The notes below the pieces were generated by a model. The model ran no database searches. It was not told where the DNA came from and saw nothing but the letters and a program-made list of their open reading frames with translations. From positions 1-46,208 of the forward strand of contig JAFQQQ010000003.1 of assembly GCA_017410525.1 (NCBI GenBank): a DNA stretch of 46,208 bases, written 5' to 3'. Origin of the DNA: Bacilli bacterium. Lineage in GTDB: Bacteria; Bacillota_I; Bacilli_A; RF39; UBA660. Positions 7,827-16,520 of the stretch are shown here, one piece after another (the stretch's first letter is position 1; every line of letters starts with the position of its first letter). The position numbers and the translations under genes are program-made.

Positions 7827-9983
7827 ATGTATGCAGATGTACTTGTAGAATTAAAAGCAAAACGAATAGATAAGACTTTTACTTATTTAATACCTAACTA
7901 CCTAATAGATAAGGTTAAAGTGGGTATAAGAGTACTTATACCTTTTGGTAAACAAACTTTAGAAGGTTTTGTATTAAATATAGAAGAAAATAAAGACATA
8001 GATTATAAATTAAAGGAAATAATAGATATTGTAGATGAAGATCCGGTTTTAAATGAAGAAATGTTAGAACTTGGTAAATATATTAGTTTAAAAACTCTTT
8101 GTAATTTAATACAAGCTTATCAAACTATGTTACCTGCTGCTTTAAAAGCACACAAAAACTTTAATGTAAATAAAAAATATATAAGATATATTACATTAAT
8201 AGATAAAGATTATATACCTAAAAATGATAATCAAAAAGAAATAATAGAAATATTAAAAAAAGGAAACACTTTAAAAAGTGATTTAACTAAAATATCAGTT
8301 TCTAGTATAAATACACTAATAAGAAAAAAAATAATAGAAGAAATAAAGGAAGAAACTTATAGATTAAATAATACTAATTCCTTTAACGATAAAAGAGTTC
8401 TTTTAAATAAAGAACAACAAAAAGTAGTAGATGTTGTGCTCCAAAATAAAGATACATTTATTCCTTATTTATTGCATGGTGTTACTGGATCAGGTAAAAC
8501 AGAAGTATATATGAATATTATAGAAAATGTTTTAAAAAATGGTAAAGAAGTTATTGTGCTTGTTCCTGAAATAAGTTTAACTCCTCAAATGGTAAGAATC
8601 TTTAAAAGTAGATTTAAAGATTCTATAGCTATTCTTCACAGTGCTCTTTCAGATGGTGAAAAGTATGATGAATGGAGAAAGATAGAAAGGAAAGAGGTTT
8701 CTATTGTAATAGGCGCTAGAAGTGCTATATTTGCCCCTCTTACAAATATAGGTTTAATAGTTCTTGATGAAGAACACTCAGATACATATAAACAAGACAA
8801 TAATCCTAGATATGATGCTATAGATATAGCTATTAAAAGGGCGAAAACTTATAACTGTCCAATAATACTAGGATCAGCAACTCCTTCAATAGAGTCATAT
8901 ACTAGAGCTAAACTTGGTACATACCATTTACTAGAACTAAAAAATAGAATAAATAAAACTATGCCAGAGGTTAAATTAATTGATATGAGAGAATCAATAA
9001 AAAAAGGTTATAGAATTCTTTCTAAAGAGTTAATAGATAATATAAACGATAGATTAAGTAAAGATGAGCAAGTAATACTTCTTTTAAATAGAAGGGGATA
9101 TTCAACTACTATTACTTGTAAAGAATGTGGTACTACTATAAAATGTCCTAATTGTGATATACCTTTAACTTATCACAAAACAGGTAATAAACTTAATTGC
9201 CATTATTGTAATTATACAACCTTTAAACCTTTAAATTGCCTAGAATGTAATAGTAAAAACATAAATAGTTTTGGTATGGGTACGGAAAAATTAGAAGAAG
9301 AAGTAAAAAAACTGTTTAACTGCAAAACTATTAGAATGGATATAGATACAACACGAAGAAAAGGAAGCCATGAAAAAATAATTAATGATTTTAGAAATAA
9401 AAAATATAATATTTTAATAGGTACTCAAATGATATCTAAAGGACTCGATTTTGATGATGTTACTTTAGTGGGTGTTATAAATGGTGATGCAACACTCAAT
9501 ATTCCAGATTTTAGAAGTGGCGAAAGAACATACAGTTTACTTAATCAAATATCAGGTAGATCGGGTAGAAGTATTAAACCAGGAAAGGTAATTATACAAG
9601 TGTTTAATACAGAACACTACAGTATAGAGTATGCATCTAAAAATGATTATAATAGTTTTTATAAAGAAGATATGAGTATAAGGAAAAAATTAAAATATCC
9701 ACCATACTATAATCTTTGTTTAATAAAATTAATTGGCATTGACTATAATGAATTAAATAGTGAAGCATTAAAAATAAAACAATATTTAAATGATAATAAT
9801 TATATAGTACTAGGTCCAAGTCCTTGTACAGTTCCTAAAATATATAATAAATATTATATGCAAATAATAATTAAATATAAAAATATAAAAGATATATATG
9901 ATAAGTTAAAATTTATAATGGAGAAGTCTAATATAAATACAAAAATATCTGTAGAATTAGATTTAAATCCTAAAAAAATATAA
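7827..9983 (+). CDS. priA: Primosomal protein N' (PriA helicase)
   Basis: 718 residues, close to the usual length. An N-terminal DNA-binding region is followed by the helicase core with Walker A GVTGSGKTE, a DEEH box (LDEEHSD), GSATPS (motif III), and QMISKGLDF and SGRSGR (motifs V-VI). A zinc-binding insert has paired Cys residues (CKECG, CPNC, CHYC, CLEC). PriA recognises stalled forks and recombination intermediates and reloads the replicative helicase through DnaD/DnaB/DnaI in Firmicutes. In many relatives coaBC and def/fmt flank it; here it stands alone with its own terminator. Confidence 0.97.
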   Translation: MYADVLVELKAKRIDKTFTYLIPNYLIDKVKVGIRVLIPFGKQTLEGFVLNIEENKDIDYKLKEIIDIVDEDPVLNEEMLELGKYISLKTLCNLIQAYQTMLPAALKAHKNFNVNKKYIRYITLIDKDYIPKNDNQKEIIEILKKGNTLKSDLTKISVSSINTLIRKKIIEEIKEETYRLNNTNSFNDKRVLLNKEQQKVVDVVLQNKDTFIPYLLHGVTGSGKTEVYMNIIENVLKNGKEVIVLVPEISLTPQMVRIFKSRFKDSIAILHSALSDGEKYDEWRKIERKEVSIVIGARSAIFAPLTNIGLIVLDEEHSDTYKQDNNPRYDAIDIAIKRAKTYNCPIILGSATPSIESYTRAKLGTYHLLELKNRINKTMPEVKLIDMRESIKKGYRILSKELIDNINDRLSKDEQVILLLNRRGYSTTITCKECGTTIKCPNCDIPLTYHKTGNKLNCHYCNYTTFKPLNCLECNSKNINSFGMGTEKLEEEVKKLFNCKTIRMDIDTTRRKGSHEKIINDFRNKKYNILIGTQMISKGLDFDDVTLVGVINGDATLNIPDFRSGERTYSLLNQISGRSGRSIKPGKVIIQVFNTEHYSIEYASKNDYNSFYKEDMSIRKKLKYPPYYNLCLIKLIGIDYNELNSEALKIKQYLNDNNYIVLGPSPCTVPKIYNKYYMQIIIKYKNIKDIYDKLKFIMEKSNINTKISVELDLNPKKI

Positions 9984-10012
9984 AACAATACAATTATGTA
10001 TTGTTTTTTTGA
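9982..10012 (+). terminator. Intrinsic terminator after priA
   Basis: Ten-base arms 9982-9991 and 9998-10007 followed by T residues. The priA stop overlaps the first arm. Confidence 0.85.
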
Positions 10013-10074
10013 AATAAAAGTGGTACAATTTATATGGTATAAGAGTAAAAATAGAATAAAAAAGGGTGAACGGT

Positions 10075-10698
10075 ATGTATGATGATTTTTTATTAAATAA
10101 TGATTTAACTTCAAAAGTAGATTCTTCTGCTGACTTAGATAGCCTTTTTAATAATCTAACAACTAATATAGATAATTTTAATAAGTATCTAGAAGATGTT
10201 AATAAAAAGAAAAAAGAAAATGTCATTGAAGAACAAGAATTATTTGAAGAAAAACTTAGGATAGATAAGGCTAAATTAGAGTTTGAAAATTATGTGAAAG
10301 AAAAAAATGCAGAATATGAAACAAAAATGAATCAAGTAGAAAGTTATCTTGAAACACAAAAACAAAACCTTTTAAAAGCTGAAACTGAATTTAAAAATAA
10401 TATGGATAATTCTTTCAATGAATTGGATTTGATAAAAAGAGAATTGGACATACAAAAGGAAAGAATAAAAGAAGAAAAAGAACAATTTGAAACGTATAAA
10501 AATTTAGAATTAAATCGTATAAAACATTCACAAGAAATGTTAGAATCAGAAAAAACTCAATTTGAAAAATATAAAGAAGTAAATAATAGAAAGATTGAGT
10601 TAGAAAGCAAAAATTTAGAACAAAAATGTGATAAGTTTAGAGAATTGGTTAGTCAATTTAATTCTAAATTTAATCCTATGTTAAAAGAAGAAGAATAA
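10075..10698 (+). CDS. Coiled-coil protein A
   Basis: 207 residues from the ATG at 10075, preferred over the GTG at 10066 because GGGTGA sits just before it. A short acidic, Asn/Asp-rich N-terminus is followed by a long uninterrupted coiled coil (about residues 40-200) of Glu/Lys heptads. There is no membrane segment. The end (KFRELVSQFNSKFNP) resembles the end of the next protein (KFNELVNSFKSGV), so the two may be paralogues and could form a heteromeric filament or scaffold. A promoter-like TATAT/TATAAG region lies upstream. Function unknown. Confidence 0.7.
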   Translation: MYDDFLLNNDLTSKVDSSADLDSLFNNLTTNIDNFNKYLEDVNKKKKENVIEEQELFEEKLRIDKAKLEFENYVKEKNAEYETKMNQVESYLETQKQNLLKAETEFKNNMDNSFNELDLIKRELDIQKERIKEEKEQFETYKNLELNRIKHSQEMLESEKTQFEKYKEVNNRKIELESKNLEQKCDKFRELVSQFNSKFNPMLKEEE

Positions 10699-10711
10699 AA
10701 AGAGGTGCAAT

Positions 10712-11743
10712 ATGGAACAATTTGATAATGAAGTTTTTGGGTTTGGTGTAGAAACAAACGAAGAAACAAACGATTTTAATTATGATTCTATAAGTGGATT
10801 GGGCGAAAGTGATTACGAAAATGAAGATTTATTTTCAATAGATGCAAATGATGTAGTAGATGAAGATTTTGCTTCAGATTTTAGAATAGGTGATTTTGAA
10901 TCTGAAACTTTAAATTCGCAAGATAATATAGTTGCTAATGTAGAAGAATTTAAAATAGAAGAAGTAGAGTCTCCTAAAGGTGAAGAAATATTTACTTTAG
11001 AAAATGAGGAAGCAGTTACAGAACAAGTTGTTGAAAAAAATGAAGAACCAGTAGCGGTTGAGGAAAATAAAGAAGAAACAGTAGAAACTCAAGTGGATTC
11101 TGAAGTAAAAGAAAAATCTACTGTTGAACTTTCAGAAACACCTATCGAAGAATTAACCAAATTAACTGAATATAAAGAAGATAAAATAGAAGAAACTAAT
11201 ATAAGTGAATTATTTGACAAAGTAAGCGTTAATGTTAATGAAGCGACAGATATATTTAGAAAAAATACCGATTTAAAGAAAAAAATAGATACTAGATTTG
11301 AAGAATTAAAAAAATTGCAAATTGAAATAGAAAATTCTAGAAAAAAACAAATAGATGAAGTAAATAAATATAAAGAAGAAGTTCTTGAAAAATTAACAGA
11401 GAAAAAAGAAGAAATAGAGAAGAGATTAAATTTATTAAAGGAATCTCAAGCAACTTTAGAAAAAGAAAAACAAGAATTTGAAAAACATAAGAAAGAAGAA
11501 CAAGAAAAAATTGAAAAAGTACAAAAAGAAGTACAAGCAGCTTATGATGATAGAAGAGAAGAGTTAGGGCATATTGAAGATGTTCTTAGAAAACAAAAAG
11601 ATGCTTTAGATGAAGAAAGAAGTCAATTAAGTTTGGATAGAATTCAATATGAATCAGATAAAAATGATCTTGCAAATAATTTGCTTAAATTTAATGAATT
11701 AGTTAATTCGTTCAAAAGTGGAGTAAACGAGGTTAATGAATAA
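10712..11743 (+). CDS. Coiled-coil protein B, acidic
   Basis: 343 residues. The first ~170 are strongly acidic and low in complexity (Glu, Asp, Val, Asn) and probably disordered. The second half is a long coiled coil ending in a LLKFNELVNSFKSG segment shared with the preceding protein. It lies 13 bases behind coiled-coil gene A with its own AGAGGTG site, so the two form an operon. No signal peptide. Similar bipartite proteins can organise cell shape, chromosome or spore structures, but no specific role can be assigned. Confidence 0.7.
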   Translation: MEQFDNEVFGFGVETNEETNDFNYDSISGLGESDYENEDLFSIDANDVVDEDFASDFRIGDFESETLNSQDNIVANVEEFKIEEVESPKGEEIFTLENEEAVTEQVVEKNEEPVAVEENKEETVETQVDSEVKEKSTVELSETPIEELTKLTEYKEDKIEETNISELFDKVSVNVNEATDIFRKNTDLKKKIDTRFEELKKLQIEIENSRKKQIDEVNKYKEEVLEKLTEKKEEIEKRLNLLKESQATLEKEKQEFEKHKKEEQEKIEKVQKEVQAAYDDRREELGHIEDVLRKQKDALDEERSQLSLDRIQYESDKNDLANNLLKFNELVNSFKSGVNEVNE

Positions 11744-11770
11744 AAGTTCATAAGGGCTTTTATTTTTTTA
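11740..11770 (+). terminator. Intrinsic terminator after coiled-coil operon
   Basis: Seven-base arms 11740-11746 and 11757-11763 with a T-rich tail. Confidence 0.65.
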
Positions 11771-12075
11771 TAATTTTATATAAAAAGATAATAATAAAAA
11801 AGAAATATCAAATAGTAAAGGTATATTACTTTAAAATAAACATCAAAATTTTATTACATTAAAATTATATTTTTAAAATATTATGATACTTTACATACTA
11901 TCTTATAAAAGTGTAAATAAAATTGTTTGTTTTAAAAAAATAATAAAAGAATATAGAAAAAATTTTATAAATGTGTTATCCTTAATTAGGATAAGTTATA
12001 TCGTAGTTAAAGGAATTACATGCTTTATATATAAAAAAACTTATCAAATGAGGTAGATGAAAGGAGAGAGTTTAT
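11771..12075. other. AT-rich leader region upstream of the first pilin gene
   Basis: About 300 bases with no gene. It is extremely AT-rich and includes an imperfect palindrome at 11976-11994 (seven-base arms TTATCCT/AGGATAA around TAATT) about 100 bases before the pilin start. That could be an operator or an mRNA hairpin. An AAGGAGAG ribosome site lies at about 12060-12067. The promoter is not clear. Confidence 0.4.
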
Positions 12076-13239
12076 ATGAAAAGAAATGGATTTACCTTAA
12101 TAGAATTACTAGCAGTAATAGTAATATTAGCAATTATAGCATTAATAGCAACACCAATAATACTAGGTATTATAAGTGATGCAAAGAAAGAAAGCCAAGA
12201 AAGAAGTGCTGAACTATATCTAAGTGGAGTAGATTTAGCAGTAGCAAGAAAAAATTTAACACAAGAATTTAGTCCAGAAGAATGTACTATAGAGAATGGT
12301 GCAGTAACTTGTACAATCGATGGTGAAGAAGTGCCATTGGAAGTAGAAGTAGATGGAGAAGTGCCTGTAAGTGGAACAATAAAATTTGAAAATAATAAAG
12401 TAGCAAAAGATACAACACTAACATTTGAAGGATTTAGTGCTACAATAAACGAAGATGGAAAATTAGAATTAGGTGCTGTAACAACACAAGTAATAAAAGG
12501 AGTTTTAAATTCAGTATGTAAACCATCAGAAACACAATCATGGACAAATAATCCGTTAGAAGTAGGATATAAATATGAATGTGATGTAGACCCAACTAAA
12601 AAAGGTTATGATTATTCATTCTATGTATTAACAGATGCAACTGATTCTAATGCAGAAAGTGTTAATTTAATAATGGATAGTAATATTAATGATAATGGAG
12701 AAGCTGTAAAAGAAAATGTAGCAGATAAGGGGTTTATTAATGTGATTAATGGACAATACGCACCAGTAGTAGCAATGAATTATTTAGAACAAGTAACTTC
12801 AACTTGGACAAATTTAAACCCGATAGAAGTATCTTATTATACTGATGGTTCTGGACAAAAACATCAAATGGGAAAAACATACAATGTAAACGCAAGATTA
12901 CCATATTACAATGAGGTTTCAAATTCAAATTATCATCCTGTTTATTCTGATAATTTAAAGATAGAATGTTATCGCACAAATATGGAAACATATGATGAAG
13001 AACCAATTTCTTGTGATATTGCAGATTCAAACAGCGTGTGGGATACTATAATAGGAGCTAATTTTCCTAATCTAAATCATATAGCTGAAGTAGGAGGATA
13101 TTATTTGCTTTCAGCTGAATTTGAATATGCAACAGAGGCATCTTACATTTCGCATTATCAAAGTTATGCAGGTTATTTTAATTCTTATTCAACATTTAAC
13201 GGTATTGGTGTACGCCCTGTTATAACTTTATCAAAATAA
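12076..13239 (+). CDS. Type IV pilin-like protein with C-terminal DUF6273-like domain
   Basis: 387 residues. The N-terminus is a class III (prepilin) signal: a short basic leader MKRNG, cleavage before Phe6, Glu at mature position 5, and a hydrophobic helix (FTLIELLAVIVILAI). A region with paired Cys follows. From about residue 165 a domain runs from GYKYECDV and YSFYVLTD to the C-terminal GVRPVITLSK, which is the typical ending of DUF6273-type extracellular domains. A second gene at 41926 has the same arrangement. The protein would be processed by a prepilin peptidase and displayed on a pilus or pseudopilus; none of the assembly genes is in this window. Confidence 0.85.
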   Translation: MKRNGFTLIELLAVIVILAIIALIATPIILGIISDAKKESQERSAELYLSGVDLAVARKNLTQEFSPEECTIENGAVTCTIDGEEVPLEVEVDGEVPVSGTIKFENNKVAKDTTLTFEGFSATINEDGKLELGAVTTQVIKGVLNSVCKPSETQSWTNNPLEVGYKYECDVDPTKKGYDYSFYVLTDATDSNAESVNLIMDSNINDNGEAVKENVADKGFINVINGQYAPVVAMNYLEQVTSTWTNLNPIEVSYYTDGSGQKHQMGKTYNVNARLPYYNEVSNSNYHPVYSDNLKIECYRTNMETYDEEPISCDIADSNSVWDTIIGANFPNLNHIAEVGGYYLLSAEFEYATEASYISHYQSYAGYFNSYSTFNGIGVRPVITLSK

Positions 13240-13247
13240 TATTAAAC

Positions 13248-13276
13248 AAAGAATAGATAAATCTATTCTTTTTCTT
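13248..13276 (+). terminator. Intrinsic terminator after first pilin gene
   Basis: Eleven-base arms 13248-13258 and 13261-13271 separated by AA, then T-rich sequence. Confidence 0.85.
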
Positions 13277-13328
13277 TACAAATATTTATTTGAAATGCTA
13301 TAATTATAATAGTAGAGGGTAATGTTTT

Positions 13329-14219
13329 ATGAGAAATTTAATATTAAAGTTTATTGATGAATTAAAATATGAAAAAAATTATTCTGAATTAACTGTTAAT
13401 GGATATTTAACAGATTTAGATATGTTCTTGGAATATTTAAATGAAAATAATATTAAAAGTTACAAAAGTTTAGATTATCAAAAAATAAGAGATTACATAA
13501 GTTTTTTATATGAATTAAATTATAATAATAAAACTATATGTAGACATATAAGTGCTATTAGAAGTTTTTTTAAATATCTAAAAGTTAATGATTATATAGA
13601 TGATAATCCTTGTACTTTAGTATCTAATCCTAAATTAGATAAAAGGTTACCTAAATATTTAAATTTTGAGGAAATAGAAAAATTACTTAATGCTTTTGAC
13701 AATAACAATTATTTGGGACTTAGAAATTCTTTAATACTAGAAATACTTTATTCTACCGGTATAAGAGTTAGTGAAATAACAAATATTAAATTAAAAGATA
13801 TATCTCTTTCTAATAAAACAATTATAATAGACGGTAAAGGTAATAAACAAAGAATAGTTTATTTTGGAAATATTTGTTTAAACTTATTGAAAAAATATAT
13901 AGAAAAAAGTTATCCAATATTAAATCAAAATAATATCGAATATTTATTGTTAAGTAAAAAAGGAAAAAAGATAAATGAAAGAGAAATAAGGAAAGTAGTA
14001 GATGATGCGTCAAGTATAGCAGGTATAAAGAAAAAAATATCTCCCCATGTACTTAGGCATACTTTTGCGACTCATATGTTAACTGAAGGAGCAGATTTAA
14101 GAAGTGTACAAGAATTACTTGGGCATGAAAACTTATCTACCACTCAAGTTTATACTCATTTAACTAATGAAAAAATAAGAAATGTATATTTAAGCTCTCA
14201 TCCAAGAGCTAGAAAGTAG
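13329..14219 (+). CDS. xerD: Tyrosine recombinase, XerC/XerD family
   Basis: 296 residues, the normal length for XerC/D. An N-terminal SAM-like core-binding domain (1-100) is followed by the catalytic domain with all six residues visible: Arg146 (TGIRVSE), Lys170, His240 and Arg243 (HVLRH), His266 (LLGHENLS) and the nucleophile Tyr275 (QVYTH). Xer proteins resolve chromosome dimers at dif with FtsK. It is followed eight bases later by tdk and is in a housekeeping setting, not next to an att site, so a host role is more likely than an integrase. XerC versus XerD cannot be decided by eye. Confidence 0.9.
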   Translation: MRNLILKFIDELKYEKNYSELTVNGYLTDLDMFLEYLNENNIKSYKSLDYQKIRDYISFLYELNYNNKTICRHISAIRSFFKYLKVNDYIDDNPCTLVSNPKLDKRLPKYLNFEEIEKLLNAFDNNNYLGLRNSLILEILYSTGIRVSEITNIKLKDISLSNKTIIIDGKGNKQRIVYFGNICLNLLKKYIEKSYPILNQNNIEYLLLSKKGKKINEREIRKVVDDASSIAGIKKKISPHVLRHTFATHMLTEGADLRSVQELLGHENLSTTQVYTHLTNEKIRNVYLSSHPRARK

Positions 14220-14227
14220 GATTTATA

Positions 14228-14806
14228 ATGGCAAAGTTATATTTTAGATTTGGCGCAATGAATTGTGGTAAAACAACTGCTTTATTACAAGTTGCTCACA
14301 ACTATGAAGAAAAAGGAATGAATATTTTATTAATTAAACCTAAAATAGATAAAAAAGGTGATAATAAAATAGTTTCAAGATTAGGTATCGCTAGAAAAGT
14401 AGATATACTAGTTGATACTGATGAAAGCTTAAAAAATATATTAAAATTAGATAATATAAGTTGTATATTAGTAGATGAAGTACAATTTATGAGTAAAGAT
14501 CAAATAAAAGAATTATGGATAATTGCTAAAACTAAAGACATACCAGTAATTTGTTATGGATTAAAAACTAATTTTAAAGGTAAACTTTTTGAAGGTTCTA
14601 AAGCAGTAATAGAACTTGCGGATGAATTAGAAGAACTTATTACTATTTGTAAATGTGGTAAAAGAGCAAAATTTAATGCAAGAGTCATAAATGGTAAGTT
14701 TGTAAGAAGTGGAGAAGAAGTAGCTATTGATGGAATTGATGCTGAATATGAACCATTATGTGGCAAATGTTATATTGAAAATGTACTAGGAATAAATAGT
14801 TTCTAG
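14228..14806 (+). CDS. tdk: Thymidine kinase
   Basis: 192 residues, the usual length for the TK1-type enzyme. The P-loop is GAMNCGKT at residues 9-16, the Walker B-like VDEVQF is at 82-87, and a lasso/zinc region has CKCG and CGKC. It phosphorylates thymidine to dTMP in the salvage pathway. It lies eight bases after the Xer gene, so it is co-transcribed, and a terminator overlaps its end. Confidence 0.96.
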   Translation: MAKLYFRFGAMNCGKTTALLQVAHNYEEKGMNILLIKPKIDKKGDNKIVSRLGIARKVDILVDTDESLKNILKLDNISCILVDEVQFMSKDQIKELWIIAKTKDIPVICYGLKTNFKGKLFEGSKAVIELADELEELITICKCGKRAKFNARVINGKFVRSGEEVAIDGIDAEYEPLCGKCYIENVLGINSF

Positions 14807-14817
14807 TATTTTTTTTA
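14784..14817 (+). terminator. Intrinsic terminator after tdk
   Basis: Arms TACTAG (14784-14789) and CTAGTA (14803-14808), then a run of eight or more T. The tdk stop lies inside the loop/arm. Confidence 0.7.
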
Positions 14818-14848
14818 TTTATAAAAATAAAATTAAATAGGTGATAAT

Positions 14849-15088
14849 TTGAATATAATTAATGGTATTAGATCTTATATACTTGACAATGATTTAAAAA
14901 TAACAATACTAAATAATAAAATTAATATTGTTAATTATAAAGATATTGGTCATTTTGATTCTAATAAAATAATAGTTAAAACTGATGTGGGAGAAATAAT
15001 AATAAAAGGTGGTAATTTAGTAGTATCAAAACTTATGAGTAGTGAAATATTAATAACTGGTAATTTTAGTAATATAGAATTTAGGTGA
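14849..15088 (+). CDS. yqfC: Sporulation protein YqfC
   Basis: 79 residues starting with TTG at 14849 behind GGTGATAA. Small beta-rich protein; the pattern of short Ile/Lys strands ending in a conserved IxGNFSxIEF matches YqfC, found in spore-formers directly before yqfD. In B. subtilis yqfC/yqfD belong to the mother-cell SigE regulon. The gene is separated from yqfD by four bases. Identification rests on size, strand pattern and synteny together. Confidence 0.8.
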   Translation: MNIINGIRSYILDNDLKITILNNKINIVNYKDIGHFDSNKIIVKTDVGEIIIKGGNLVVSKLMSSEILITGNFSNIEFR

Positions 15089-15092
15089 TATA

Positions 15093-16286
15093 TTGAAAAA
15101 TAGTGTACTGTATTTATTAGAAAGTAAATTAAATATTAATATTAAAGGACATAATATAGAAAGATTTATAAAAAGACTAAAAAATAATAATATAGAAATA
15201 TTAAATATAATATATATATCTGCAGATGAAATAAATATAAAAGTATATAAGAAGGACTATGATAAAGTAATTAAATTAAAAACCATATATGAAATAGAAA
15301 TAATAGATTATTATGGTTTAATTAAAACTAAAAATAATTTATTAAGTAATAAATATATAATAATATTTATACTTATTAGTTTGATAGGTTTATATTTAAT
15401 AACTAGTTTAATATTTGAAGTAGATGTAGTTACTAGTGATTCTAAGATGGAAAATATATTAATAAATGAATTAAAAGAATATGGTATAAAGCGGTATAGA
15501 TTTAAAAAGAATTATATGGAATTGCAAGATATAAAGAATAAATTATTAAGTAATCATAAAGAAGAATTAGAATGGATAGAAATAGAAAATGTTGGTACTA
15601 AGTATATAATAAGATATGAGCCTAGAATAAAAAATAAAATAAACGATGATACGCCATTTAGACATATAATAGCTAAAAAAGATGGAATTATTAGAGACAT
15701 GAATATATCAAGTGGACAAATTATAAAAGAGATTGATTCTTATGTAAGAAAAGGAGATATTATAGTTAGTGGATATATTAGTTTAAATAGCAATGTTAAA
15801 GATACAGTAAGTAGTAAAGGTAACGTATATGCTGAAACCTGGTATAAAGTAACAATAAAATATCCATATAAGTATAAAGAGATAAAAGAAACTGGTAATA
15901 GTAAAGAAGTATTGGTAATTCAGCTTTTGAATAAGGATGTAGAATTATTTAATTTTAATAAATATAAAACTAAAAAGGATGAAAACAAAACAATATTAAA
16001 AAATAATATATTACCTTTTAAATTAGTTAAGCAAAAACAAAAAGAAACTATTGTAATTGATGAAAATAATAGTGAAGAAGAGTTAATAGAAAAAGCAATA
16101 AATGTGTCTATTAATAAAATGGAAGAAAAGTTAAAAAAAGGAGAATATGTTAAAGATTATAAGATTTTAAATAAGACTAAACATAGTGATTCTATTACTT
16201 TAAATATTTTTTTTAATGTAGTTGAAGATATAACAGAATATATGGAAATACAACAATATATTGAAGAAGAAAAAGAAATTGAGTAA
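15093..16286 (+). CDS. yqfD: Sporulation protein YqfD
   Basis: 397 residues starting with TTG at 15093. A cytosolic N-terminal region (about 1-85) is followed by one membrane segment (YIIIFILISLIGLYLITSLI) and a large outer domain with the VRKGDIIVSG and KGNVYAETWYKV motifs typical of YqfD (stage IV sporulation family). The C-terminal tail is acidic. It probably acts in the mother-cell membranes during engulfment-stage spore development. It is coupled to yqfC; SigE, encoded 1.7 kb further on, is the expected regulator in the known system. Confidence 0.88.
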   Translation: MKNSVLYLLESKLNINIKGHNIERFIKRLKNNNIEILNIIYISADEINIKVYKKDYDKVIKLKTIYEIEIIDYYGLIKTKNNLLSNKYIIIFILISLIGLYLITSLIFEVDVVTSDSKMENILINELKEYGIKRYRFKKNYMELQDIKNKLLSNHKEELEWIEIENVGTKYIIRYEPRIKNKINDDTPFRHIIAKKDGIIRDMNISSGQIIKEIDSYVRKGDIIVSGYISLNSNVKDTVSSKGNVYAETWYKVTIKYPYKYKEIKETGNSKEVLVIQLLNKDVELFNFNKYKTKKDENKTILKNNILPFKLVKQKQKETIVIDENNSEEELIEKAINVSINKMEEKLKKGEYVKDYKILNKTKHSDSITLNIFFNVVEDITEYMEIQQYIEEEKEIE

Positions 16287-16292
16287 AAAATA

Positions 16293-16321
16293 TTGAATCT
16301 CAATTTTAAAAATGATATAAT
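16293..16321 (+). promoter_or_regulatory. Promoter of the 6S-like RNA
   Basis: TTGAAT at 16293-16298 and TATAAT at 16316-16321 with a 17-base spacer. The predicted start, about 16328, coincides with the first base of the RNA closing stem. Confidence 0.8.
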
Positions 16322-16327
16322 TAAATT

Positions 16328-16505
16328 GCTGGAAGATGCGATAAATAATCCCATATGAAAAACCTACTAATCGAAAATATTGGGAATCTAATTCAGACCG
16401 GTGTAGAATACCTAAATTTATTTAGGGATCCTAAAGGTTTTGATGTGATGCCCACCTGGGAGACTAGGTTTTATTCGATTCGGGATGCCGCTCTTCTGGC
16501 TTTTT
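16328..16505 (+). ncRNA. ssrS: 6S RNA-like structured RNA
   Basis: A ~173-base non-coding transcript. The 5' end (16328-16336) pairs with the 3' end (16492-16500), an inner three-pair block (GCG 16338-16340 with CGC) continues the stem, and a T run at 16501-16505 makes the closing stem its own terminator. The interior includes GATGCCCACCTGGGAGA and a large central bubble, resembling 6S RNA, which binds housekeeping RNA polymerase in stationary phase. Size, closing stem, position and promoter support this; the exact family is not proven. SRP RNA, tmRNA and RNase P RNA do not fit. Confidence 0.65.
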
Positions 16506-16520
16506 AATTATGGAGGTTGT

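Noticed and set aside
9637-10226. Several minus-strand open frames around the priA end
   Set aside because: They are hydrophobic low-complexity shadows of AT-rich coding sequence without ribosome sites.
12076-13239. Diversity-generating retroelement target
   Set aside because: No reverse transcriptase, template repeat or adenine-linked variable repeat is found in the window.
13329-14219. Xer-type recombinase as the integrase of the tRNA cassettes
   Set aside because: It has the length and context of a chromosomal Xer protein, is 6 kb away and not next to either att site.
16328-16505. RNA here as tmRNA, SRP RNA or RNase P RNA
   Set aside because: It is too short for tmRNA or RNase P RNA and lacks the SRP apical motif; a 6S-like closing stem fits better.
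16485-16520. Upstream ATG as start of the exonuclease
   Set aside because: It lies inside the closing stem of the structured RNA and has no ribosome site; ATG 16521 follows GGAGG.
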